Of a stretch of 64,000 bases of DNA, positions 1 to 9,500 are shown one piece after another; position 1 is the first letter of the stretch; each line of letters opens with the position of its first letter. The notes below the pieces were generated by a model. It was not told the origin of the DNA. It searched no databases and worked only from the letters and a program-made list of their open reading frames with translations. The DNA is from Hexactinellida sp. DTS-2022 (taxonomy: Eukaryota; Porifera; Hexactinellida). The stretch spans positions 12,204,501-12,268,500 of the forward strand of contig JAPNXP010000001.1 of assembly GCA_028753945.1 (NCBI GenBank). The letters are read 5' to 3'. Position numbers and translations under genes: made by a program.

Positions 1-757
1 GCAGGTTCATGCAGGCGTGGTACAAACGCAGGTTCGGTTCTCCCATTCCGACAAGTCGGCCTCCCAGCACACTGCTGTACATCATTTCATTTCGTTTTGA
101 AATCTTCTTCTCTCCTAGCTGGATGCTTGATCTGAAGTAGCCACTCACACTCCAGAAAGTTCGGTTGGTAAGACACTGCTTACAGCGGAACATCAGCTGC
201 GTGGCACAGGACAAGTGGTAAGGTTTTTGGTACAACTCTAGTGTACCAAGCTGGCAATTCCTGCACACGGCTACTTCACCTAGAATGGAAACAAAAGACT
301 CTACATTTATAATAACATTACCTGTCACAGGAATAACATCTATAGCCTCCACTTTTCCTTCGGGACTCCGGACCCTGATGTTTTGCTTGGTTGGTAGAAA
401 TGAGGAATCCGGCAAGTCCAACTTTCGTGATGCGGCGGTGTCTATTGAGCTGTGCGGAACTCGTACGGACTCGGTTGTTGTTCCCACTTTCAAAAATTTC
501 TTTGTGGCGATCTCTTTTTTGGTCTTTGTGTATTGGTTTCCTTGGAATCGAAGTCTCTTCCTCTTAGGTTTCCTTATCCGCGGCGATTTGGATGGTATTG
601 GTGTCGCAAATGTGAAGTCTCCTAACGATTGACTAAGAGAGGGTGTTATTGGAATCCCCACACTGGACAGGCTCATCTGCGAGCAACTAGTTTCCGGTAC
701 CATATCATCACTATCACTGCTGGACGGGGGTCTATAAGTGGTATCTCTACTGGCCAT
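1..757 (-). CDS. Mutator-like transposase, N-terminal part (runs off the left edge)
   Basis: On the minus strand an open frame starts at an ATG at 757 and stays open to base 1, about 252 codons, so the 3' part is outside the window. The first ~165 residues are polar and basic, with a lysine/arginine-rich stretch (RIRKPKRKRLRF). A cysteine-rich segment follows (CRNCQLG, then HLSC and CKQC, a C2-HC-C2 pattern). The end reads GGRLVGMGEPNLRLYHACMN, which resembles the Mutator-like transposase domain found in many invertebrate genomes just before its DDE core. The plus-strand frame at 285-632 lies inside this region and looks like a shadow. The catalytic core is not visible, so activity cannot be judged. 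A host gene domesticated from such a transposase is an alternative. Confidence 0.55.
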   Translation of the reverse strand, partial: MASRDTTYRPPSSSDSDDMVPETSCSQMSLSSVGIPITPSLSQSLGDFTFATPIPSKSPRIRKPKRKRLRFQGNQYTKTKKEIATKKFLKVGTTTESVRVPHSSIDTAASRKLDLPDSSFLPTKQNIRVRSPEGKVEAIDVIPVTGNVIINVESFVSILGEVAVCRNCQLGTLELYQKPYHLSCATQLMFRCKQCLTNRTFWSVSGYFRSSIQLGEKKISKRNEMMYSSVLGGRLVGMGEPNLRLYHACMNL

Positions 758-1066
758 GAGTTGTAATATAGTTCTAGTTTGTAGTTAGCAATTGATAAAA
801 TGAAAAAAGGTCAAGGGGTCTATTATAATTGGCGATTTTAGACAGACACAAATTATTATAACCAGCGGATCTCCGGTCAGTCCAGCAACAAGACAAATTG
901 GTGGGCTAAGCAAGAGCACTATTTTCAATTGAAAACAGCTCATATATATAGATTCTACTTGAATAAGTTGAATATTATAATGTGGTTCTATAAGAAAAAC
1001 TAAATATTTTGAATTTTGCTATGGGTTGTTATTATATTGTATAGTAATAAATCGTTTACAAATTTC

Positions 1067-1479
1067 TAGGGCTGAAACGAATATGCCGAATATTCGAATA
1101 TTCGTTCGAAATGATTGAACGAATATTCGTTCGTTTACAAACGAATATTCGTTTCGAAACGAATATTCGTTTGGACGAATATTAGATTGAAACGGATATT
1201 TGTTGACTACTTTTGGACAACAACATGACTTTTGTTTAGCTTGGAGAGATCGTAAATATAAATTCCTACCTAAACTAGCTGATTATTAGCTAACTTGTGT
1301 ATAATACACTTGGTAACTATTATTAAACCATTTTAACACTAACAAAAACCTATTTTCCAATCTGTTTTGTGTCTAGAAAATGATTTAATGCTTAGCAATC
1401 CAAACGAACGAATATTCGAATATTCGTTCGTTTAGAAAAAGGTTCGTTCGTTACATTTCGAATATTCGTTTCAGCTCTA
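1067..1479. mobile_element. hAT-like MITE with 8-bp target duplication
   Basis: The 413-bp element starts TAGGGCTGAAACGAATAT and ends with the inverted form of the same sequence (one mismatch, TAGAGCTGAAACG). It is flanked by an exact 8-bp duplication CAAATTTC at 1059-1066 and 1480-1487. Both ends are rich in repeated GAATATTCG palindromes. No coding capacity is seen. The 8-bp duplication suggests mobilisation by a hAT transposase, which is inference. Confidence 0.75.
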
Positions 1480-1657
1480 CAAATTTCATTATTACTCTAT
1501 AAAATTGTCAAATTTTACATTTTGGAGTTTTGAGTTACAAACATTATCCCTTATGTCATGCGATTCCTATTCAACTTGTTATATCTGTTGTGAATTCGTA
1601 GCAGTGAATTTCATTTCCATCTTCGGAGTTAGATCACTGTTCTTCTTCCAATAATTC

Positions 1658-1816
1658 CTCGTTCCCAACCTGGGGTCCGTGGGCCCCTTGGGGGTCTACG
1701 GACGGCAGTAGGGGGTCCACAAGATCTCAAAATTTGTATTACTGTCAATGGGAGGGGTCCACAGAATGTCTAATATTTGCTTAGGAGTCCACGGTTGAAT
1801 AAGGTTGGGAATCGCT
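1658..1816. repeat. Short MITE related to the CAGCGATTCCCAACC family
   Basis: The ends are inverted: CGTTCCCAACCTGGGG on the left and AAGGTTGGGAATCGCTG on the right. The inside repeats 'gggtccac' motifs. Relatives are at 18107-18231 and 50985 onward. Termini of the form CAGNGNTTCCCAACC are common in hAT MITEs. No clear target duplication was found here. It sits about 40 bp before an exon of the RNF213-like gene. Confidence 0.55.
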
Positions 1817-1854
1817 GAGCTAACCCATGAATTAAAAATTAATTATTATTACAG

Positions 1855-3949
1855 GAAAAGCTCTCAGAAGACAGTTGGAGTTGCATAAAAGCAGAGCTAA
1901 TCAATCCACATGACATTACAGAAGTACTTACGCTGCTGGAGTTAGTTATTAACTTCGCATCCTTTGGGAAAGAGAGGCCTCAGAGACCAATCAAGTCTTA
2001 CATGCACGAGGTGCTCAAGTACCCAAGCAGCAAAGGTCTTGTCAGCAACAAGGTTACCTCTTAGTCAGAGATGCAGCAGTCCGGACAAACCGCGGTCCAG
2101 ACTGAAACCGGGCCGACCGACCAGGCTTTCATACAGGAAAAATTTCTTCGCGCCTAGATTAAGTTTGAGCTCGATTGCTAGCTAGAAAATTGAAACAAAA
2201 ATAATACCAATATAATTCTTTAACGTATACTCAGACCGGTCCGATATTTAAGTGTGCAGTCTGGACCGTCCAGAAAAATTCGCTGACGATCCGGTTTGTA
2301 TAATTGCCGGACCGCTGCATCCATGCTGCTAATACATTATTCTTGTTCAGGAGTATATTATCCGTGTGTCTGTCTCTGTAGGCTGATGATGCGTGCTCTC
2401 TGAAGCATCTCCTGCATCTCTGGAACAGTCTGTCCGTACACAGAGCTAAACTCGGTTTCCATCAGGTAACTATGCTATTTATAGCATATTCCGATAAATT
2501 GGGATTTGTTAGTCAACATACTTTCAAACTTTGCAAAGATTCCCTGTGTATAGCTAAATCCCTGGATTTTCCTGGATTTCTGATTTTTCTGGATCAATCG
2601 GTTTAATCGGATTTCCATTGTTCATTAAATACGTGAAAATGGAAGTATTAAAGAATTTAAAGTTTACATTACACTTTTTCGAGTTATCTCATGAAGAATA
2701 AGTTATCACTAGTATACTCATAATATATTTTGATTGAAAAACCCTCAAGCAAACTACAGCCCACAGAGCATCTAATTAATTACTTATAAGTTTACTATGC
2801 TGTCTAGTATAGCATCAAATAACTTTCTAATATAGCTCACACATGTGCCTTCATGCTACACAACAGGATTGGATACAACTCAAATTGGTGCTTTAATGCA
2901 TGGGATTAAGAATAGAACTATTAATGATGTACTCGCTATACTGTATGACTTTATTCTATTCTGTTTGAGTGGCCAGCAGGATCAAGCTACTCCTCTTCCT
3001 AATGAAAAGTAAGTACAGTAGAACATCCTTAGTACGAACTTATACGAAATTCCGGTTATTATGAACTCTATTTCAGTCCCCTTAAAAGCCATTTCTGTAC
3101 TAATGACACCAGGGCCGCATTAAGAGTAGTCTGGGCCCTGGTGCTGTCCAAAATTTCAGGGCCCCTATTTGTCTTACACTCTCTAGAGGCACGCTATGCG
3201 GGGCCCCTAATGGGCTCCCTGGGCCCTGGTGCTGCAGCACCCATAGCCCCCCCCCCCTTAATGCGGCCTTGAATGACACCAGTGTATTATACAGCCATTT
3301 GTAAATGCGTCTTAATTCTGGTCTAATCCAATATTAATACTGTACTTCTAAATCACACATTAATCTTACGGTATAGGAGAGGATTCCAAATTTTCGCGCT
3401 CCTAAATTCAAATTTTCAAAAAATCATGTCCAAAACAGGGTTTCACCCAGAAGTATGCAACGCGCCTGGAGGCGCATAAATTTGGATGGAAATTTTTCTA
3501 GGCGCGAAAATCGAGGGATGCTCCCATAGACTTAATTCAAAATGAATAATTTAGGCGCGTGTGAGCGAGCTCAAACAAAATTTAGGCGCACGGGAAATTT
3601 AGTCTGGATGAAAGCCTGCTCCAAAAGGAGCGTCTCGCGCTCCTGAATAATTCCTTGAATGACACCGGTTAATACGCATTCTGTATAAGGCGAACGCATT
3701 TGACTGTTTACTAACGAGGTTTCACTCTACTACATAGCGTTTATATAAGTTTATACTACCTGCTCCATGAATGACTGAGTGTAACTATTTAGGTTACAAG
3801 ACAGTCTACTCAATTTCTCTAACTCTAATTTGTTCCTCACTCAAGCAAACCCAATTGACTATAAACTAATTCCTGGAAATATACTAGTCGCTCACACAGT
3901 GAGTACATGGACACAATTAATTCTGCACTCCAAAGCTTTGCATGTGTAA
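1855..3949 (+). CDS. RNF213-like protein, last four exons (5' part not found)
   Basis: Four exons keep one frame across GT/AG introns: 1855-2052 (66 codons, phase 0), 2382-2465 (28 codons, phase 0), 2836-3008 (phase 2, donor GTAAGT) and 3793-3949 (stop TAA). The joined tail is about 204 residues of helical sequence. Blocks such as CSLKHLLHLWNSLSVHRAK, a leucine-rich helix ending LYDFILFCLSG, and IPGNILVAHTVSTWTQL resemble, in order, the extreme C-terminal region of animal RNF213 (giant AAA+ E3 ligase). The family name rests on pattern recall only. The first donor (GTTACC) is weak. RING and AAA modules are not in the window; 758-1854 is mostly MITEs, so the gene may start outside the window or be a broken copy. 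The last intron is loaded with nested MITEs. Confidence 0.5.
3110..3271. mobile_element. hAT-like MITE, CAGGGCCGCATTAAG ends
   Basis: A 162-bp element with inverted ends CAGGGCCGCATTAAG and CTTAATGCGGCCTTG, flanked by exact 8-bp duplications AATGACAC at 3102-3109 and 3272-3279. The interior repeats 'gggccctggtgctg'. Non-coding. Confidence 0.8.
3280..3657. mobile_element. Second insertion into the same AATGACAC target
   Basis: The interval between the AATGACAC at 3272-3279 and another AATGACAC at 3658-3665 starts CAGTGTATTATACAG. Its other end, inverted, is CAAGGAATTATTCAG, a weak match. The middle repeats 'cgcgctcctgaat'-like words that also occur near 32250 and 47150. I read it as a diverged hAT-like element inserted beside the first one. 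Confidence 0.45.
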
Positions 3950-4201
3950 TTAACTATTTCAAGGATTTTAATGTACGTATTATTGTTGTTAACATTTGTA
4001 TTTTTCAATTTTTGAGCTTATTTTCCTATTTTAATCAAGCGATTTTGATTAATAATATTACTATTTATATATTTGCTAGTCTTTATTATATTTATTAATA
4101 TTGTTTATTTGAGACCTTTTCTTTCGAAATACTTTTAATTAAACATGGTTGCCTTGTTTGGATACATCATAGTCTATCAAAGCGATTCAGATTGGTATAT
4201 A

Positions 4202-4386
4202 CAGTCGACTCCGCTTAATAGAGTCACCTCGGGACCAGGTTACTTTGACCCGATTAAGCGGAGAAATCTATTAACCGAAAATATTTTAAGCCAAATTGTC
4301 ATTCCGTCCTATAAATCCTGTGAAATTTTGCCCCAATTAAACTGAGAAATCTATTTACTGGTGCCTCTATAAAGCGGATTATACTG
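4202..4386. mobile_element. TA-flanked MITE, CAGTCGACTCCGCTTAATAG family
   Basis: The left end is TA-CAGTCGACTCCGCTTAATAG; the right end carries the inverse (…CTATAAAGCGGATTATACTG-TA). Phrases such as 'gaccaggtt' and 'ctattaaccg' recur in a partial copy at 33228-33310. Non-coding. Confidence 0.65.
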
Positions 4387-4470
4387 TATTAGCTAGTAGC
4401 GAGGAGTGGCTAACACAACCAAGATACTTTCAAATGTATTAATGCATGAAAGGGAGGGAGATCATACCTA

Positions 4471-4694
4471 CTGTATTTCCCTGAATAAGCGTCGGGTCAA
4501 TACATATGGCATTAGTATTCTACAAGTAATACACATTAGTTGAAAATAAATTGATTTACTCAATTTCGTTATGTTTAATTTTGCTGAAAACAATTAGAAT
4601 CCACCTAAATTTTTATTTTCTGGGTTTCAAAAATAATTGATGGAATTTCTCATAAAAACTATAATCGCCGAGGGGCTTTTTCGGGAAAATATGG
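4471..4694. mobile_element. MITE with CTGTATTTCCCTGAATAA ends
   Basis: The left end (CTGTATTTCCCTGAATAAGC) and the right end (GCTTTTTCGGGAAAATATGG) are imperfect inverted repeats next to TA. A diverged relative lies around 6272-6420 (CCGTGTTTTTCCTGAATTAA). The rest of 4695-5267 is AT-rich with no gene or clear repeat that I can support. Confidence 0.5.
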
Positions 4695-5267
4695 TATTAT
4701 ACACACAAGTATTTGTATATCAAATGTGGAATTAGATATACAAACGCTTTGTTTTCTGCTTGATAATCCTCGCTACTCACAGCGTATTTATTTGTAATTA
4801 AGTTGTTATCCTATTGAGGCGCACAAATTTGAAACTAAACTTCTAGGCTCGCGCGAAAATCGATATATATTTATTTATTCCGATCTCCATGATATAACGT
4901 CAGTGATTTTTGCATTGGTAAAGCCTGTTCCTAACCAATAAACTATAATTGCTTAGTAATTATCAGTCGAAAACTGTGGCACCAAATAGATTAGAACCTT
5001 TGCGAGTGCAACTTCGATTAGCTAAACCTTCAAATATCCTAATACACCTGGTTGCTCTCAATATATTCCATAAATTAGTCCATCTCCAAACGTCATGAAA
5101 TTCATTAATAATATGGGAAATATATATTTATTTTGCAATGAACTGAACAGTTAATTAAATTAAATGAGTAAGTTTGCAGCTTGTAAGGTATATACAACTT
5201 TGAGTTCATAATAATAAGACCAACATCTATTAAGAATATACTGCCATTGCTGATCAGCAATAGCAAT

Positions 5268-6227
5268 ATGTCTACAATTAAGAAAAATCGAGGGAAGAAG
5301 AGATCAAGAGAAGAGACCTCTACTCAAGGATTAAATATCGAACTATTAAAGCGAACCAAACCATCTACAGAGCTAGTGGGCACACTCATAAGTAGGTATA
5401 ACTCTCACAGAGTATTCATTGGCACCTCCGGCTACTCATACCCCTCCTGGCACAAACCCGGCTCTTTCTATCCAAAGGGAATGAGAGGAAAGGAGCTGGC
5501 TTATTATATGCAGAAGTTTAACTCTGTAGAGCTTAACTACCCCCACTACAGGATACCCTCCCCCAAGAGTGTTCTTAGTTGGAAAGAGAAAGCAGACGAG
5601 AACAGATCTGACTTCCTATTCGTAATTAAGGTCAATATGTGGTTCACGCATATGAAGCTTATTAATGTTGACGAAGTGTTCGTAGAGAAATGGGAGCGTT
5701 TCTGGTCCCTCTGCCTGCTCCTGGAGGGACACATGGGTCCGCTGCTCTTCCAGTTCCCAGCTAGACTCAAGTACACCGCCGATATAGGAACAGACCGACT
5801 CCGGAAGCTGCACTCGGTGCTATCCCCCGGGGGCAGGTTCGTGTTTGAGTTCCGAGACGCTTCTTGGTACTGCCCTGCGGTGTATCAGCTGTTCCGGGAG
5901 TTCGACTGGTGTCTCTGCAGACTGCATCTGAGCAATAGGGGAGGGTGGGCGGGGTCTCTCTCCTCGGGGAACTGGCCGCCAGATGAGGTGGCACAAGAGG
6001 AGTACGCGTGTTCCTGGGGGGTATACCTCCGGTATCATGGGACTAGTGGGCAGTACGAAGGGTTGTATGGCCCCGATAATCTGATTGGTTTGAGAGAGGA
6101 GCGAGAGAGATGCAGGCGGGAGGGGAAAGAGCTATTTGTGTATTTCAACAATACAGACGAGGGACTGCCTGCTAGTGCTATACGAGACGCTACGTATCTG
6201 ACAGACATACTCAATTGTAAGGAATAG
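5268..6227 (+). CDS. DUF72 (YecE-like) family protein, intronless
   Basis: 319 residues from the ATG at 5268; upstream in-frame codons lack another ATG. The first ~45 residues are basic with a nuclear-signal-like KKNRGKKRSREE. The DUF72 domain spans about residues 48-310. Visible hallmarks in order are FIGTSGYSYPSWH, FYPKGMRGKELAYYMQKFNSVELNY, GPLLFQFPARLK, FVFEFRDASWY and VYFNNTDEGLPASAIRDA. The fold is a TIM barrel known mostly from bacteria, archaea, plants and protists, with no settled biochemical function. The gene is a single exon in a genome where other genes have introns. Its composition (GC-rich second half) does not clearly set it apart from PRPF19 or HORMAD, so transfer from microbes is possible but not shown. 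Confidence 0.85.
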   Translation: MSTIKKNRGKKRSREETSTQGLNIELLKRTKPSTELVGTLISRYNSHRVFIGTSGYSYPSWHKPGSFYPKGMRGKELAYYMQKFNSVELNYPHYRIPSPKSVLSWKEKADENRSDFLFVIKVNMWFTHMKLINVDEVFVEKWERFWSLCLLLEGHMGPLLFQFPARLKYTADIGTDRLRKLHSVLSPGGRFVFEFRDASWYCPAVYQLFREFDWCLCRLHLSNRGGWAGSLSSGNWPPDEVAQEEYACSWGVYLRYHGTSGQYEGLYGPDNLIGLREERERCRREGKELFVYFNNTDEGLPASAIRDATYLTDILNCKE

Positions 6228-6510
6228 GAGAGTCTACCGAATACAAGCACTTAAATTTATAGGAAATAAATATTACCGTGTTTTTCCTGAATTAAGCACC
6301 CCGTGCCTATTGTTTTAGTGGGCCAAAAATTAACCCTCATTTTTTTAATCCCAGAAAATAAAATTAGGTGGATTCTCAGCGACAATACAATGACAGTGCA
6401 CTACAGTTATCAACTAATGGGTATTAATATCAAACCATATAGAGTATATCGATGAATAGAACTAGTTCCCTGATTTCCCCAATTAGATTTTATAATCGTT
6501 CGAAAGAGAG

Positions 6511-9500
6511 ATGGCTGACACATTGGAGTTCAAGGAAAAAGAACTCCACTCAAAAGTTATGTTTATCGACATGGCGCTAACTATGCTCCGAGAGAAGGCT
6601 GCGGCCTACAGGCAGGTGAGACTCGAGATATGCAAACAAACCAGGCAGATGCAGAAGGACATAAACGCAGCTAAATTTCAGAAAATATTAACCACAGTGC
6701 AGGACAAACAACAAACTGTCAACGACCTAATGGATAACTCCTTCCAGATTATAATCGATAGAGAAATTCAGAATCCTGATAACAGCAAGTTGGACCAAGT
6801 TATCTCTGACCTCCTCTCCTCTAAACAGAAGGCTGAGTCTCTGTTGAGTACCGATACCCCCAAGAGGACCTTCTTCAAGGAGAGTGCAGTTATTTCCCAG
6901 AAAATACAGCAGGGTCTGGACGCCAGTATGGAGTACCAGTTTGAATATTTCGAGGAGTCCACTGACACAATACAATTCCCAACTTTCGAACTCGAAACGG
7001 ACAAGGCCATCAGTGTAATCCAAGACATCACATTAATCGAATCGAATCCTTATGTTACCCCAGAGGCAATAGAGCTAGAATCTAATTCCCAATCTCCCGA
7101 CAGGAAAACAGAAGCGACTACAGATATACCTATACCACTCGACTCACCTATTCTGACACAAGAAACCGATCCGAATTCCCAAGTGCTATCAACCGTGGAC
7201 TCTGGAGCCGTTCCTACTAACGATACAGAACTTACTGAGAGTGACCTAGCAATAGAGCATGAGGTTAATATTGCAGCTAACGAACTTGCACCCGAGAATA
7301 ATGGCTTGGTAATACATGAGATCATCACGAATGATATTGCATCAAACGGACTGTTTTCAGCTGAGGATAATGGCTTGGTAATACATGAGATCATCACGAA
7401 TGATATTGCATCAAACGAACTGTTTTCAGCTGAGGATAATGACTTGGTAATACACGAGATCAACACGATTGATATTGTATCTAACGAGCTTTCACCTGAA
7501 AAGAGTGACAATCCTGAGCTAATCCCCAAAGTAGGGACTGAACAAACACCTGAATTACACCCTGTAGTTCCTTTTGAGTGTTTATTAGCCAAACAGAAAT
7601 ACAAATTCGTAGTGACACACGTAGAATCTCCATCGTACCTATACCTACAACTGGTCACTAAGGAGTTTAACCAAATGATACCAGGGATAACGGAGTACCA
7701 CACGAACATTGACGAGAACCCAGAAGAAGCGAATCCTGTGGATCCCGACTCAGTTACGCCAGGAAGCTATTTCTTCGCAAAATACGACATCGACGGCTGC
7801 TGGTACCGAGCTGTGATTCTGCAAACTGAGTCAGAACACCCACGGAAGGTAAATGTATACTTCATAGACTATGGAAACCCAGGATTAGTTTCAATGGACA
7901 ACCTCCGTCCCATTCCAGAAAAATATGCTACTTTCCCCCAACAAGCTTTCGTTGCTTCTCTCTACAACATCAAGCCGACTGGCAGTGATGTTACGATCAT
8001 AACGCCTACAAATGACGACGAATGGACTCTACCTTCAATGAAGTACAAATGGGAACAGCAGGTAATACAGTGGGTGGATGTTATTCTAGATGCCCACCGT
8101 TCGGTATACGGTTTGATTAGCCAATGTGGCCAGTCCAACCACCTCGAGTTGGATCTTATACTGTCTACGGGTACACTGCGTGAAATCCTGGACAGCAACC
8201 TGATTACATTCACTGCTTCACAGCTGAATCTCCTCGACAGAGACCACGTGAGTCTACGTGCGTTGCTCATCAGTGGATCCATGGGGGTTGGGACTGATGT
8301 GAACCAAATCGATTCGTCCGTCTTACCTTCCAATTCTTCGAGTGTTGAGCGTGCTCCGTGCAATAGCCCTGAGTTCAGTGAGATATTTGGTACACTCCGG
8401 AGGGAGAACGAGCATGAGTACTTATTCCCGAATATATACCAAGAGGACGGTTCGTTCTCGTGTATGCTGGCAGCCACTGACTCGCCAGATCTGTTCTATG
8501 TTCACATCGTCCACAAAGAGGCTACTATCATAGACAAAATTGCGAGTGAGATAGTCACTTATATGAAGGAAAGTATTTCCGGTAGAACTCTAATGCAAGT
8601 GAAGCAACCTTGTTTAGCGTTCTATGTACAGGATCAACTTTGGTATCGTGGTATTGTGCTTGAAATCGAACCCAGTAAAGATAAATACTTTGTTTTCTTT
8701 GTAGAATTCGGTAGTACATCTTGGGTGACAGAGCAGCAAATTCAGCCGATTAGCAGTAAACTCCTTTGTTACCCTGTTCAAGCCATCCCCTGCCGTATGT
8801 ACGGGATTAAACCCAAGAATAAATTCCTCTGGCCACTCGAGGCTGTCGAGGAATTCACGAAGCTGACTGGCCCAACATTAATTCTTAACGCATTCATGAT
8901 ATCATGCGAGCCTCACGAGCGTATACATAACAACATAAGTGTCATGAAGGAATTCGTGATTACCATTCGCCTGTACGAATGTAACAACCCAAAAAGTGTG
9001 AACGAGTGTCTTGTAGAGCTCGGCTTTGCAGAGACCATCGATTCAACACGCGAGACGACGGATGTATCAGCATCCTCCCTTTCTTTCTCAAATTCTCCCG
9101 ACCTCGAAAACCTAGACGACTGGAACCCAATGGCGACCGATTTCCTATCCCCCAACAATAACTACCAATATGAGGATGATAACATTGACTTAGCAATACA
9201 GGGATATAAGGATTCCGAGCATTCTCAAATCTGTCGCTACTATAACTCAACTATAGGCTGTAGGAGGGGGAGCTCGTGTAAGTATTTGCACACACTTTAT
9301 CAGAGGAGGAATAAACAAAGGATGAAAGAAATACCGTTTAGCTGTTCTATACAGGAGCTACCATCATTAAACTCATTTATTCTCTGTAAAATAACAGGGA
9401 TTCAATCTCCATATAACTTTTACATTACGTGTCCTTATGGTTGCGTAGACCTAGGGGAGGAAATTCTCTCTCACTCTGATAATATCAGAAAATTATTTGA

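Larger units (their letters stand above)
3016..3730. mobile_element. TA-flanked MITE (CAGTAGAACCTC family), interrupted twice
   Basis: The left end reads TA-CAGTAGAACATCCTTAGT and the right end, in inverse, AGTAGAGTGAAACCTCG. The termini therefore match the CAGTAGAACCTC family also seen at 17415, 32437 and 47388. The unit was originally short; two further elements at 3110-3271 and 3280-3657 inflate it. TA target sites and CAGT ends suggest a Tc1/mariner or pogo-type transposase. Confidence 0.55.

Noticed and set aside
285..632. 115-codon plus-strand frame
   Set aside because: Antisense to the better-supported minus-strand Mutator-like frame.
7050..7709. 219-codon minus-strand frame
   Set aside because: Antisense shadow of the Tudor gene, which has clear domains on the plus strand.
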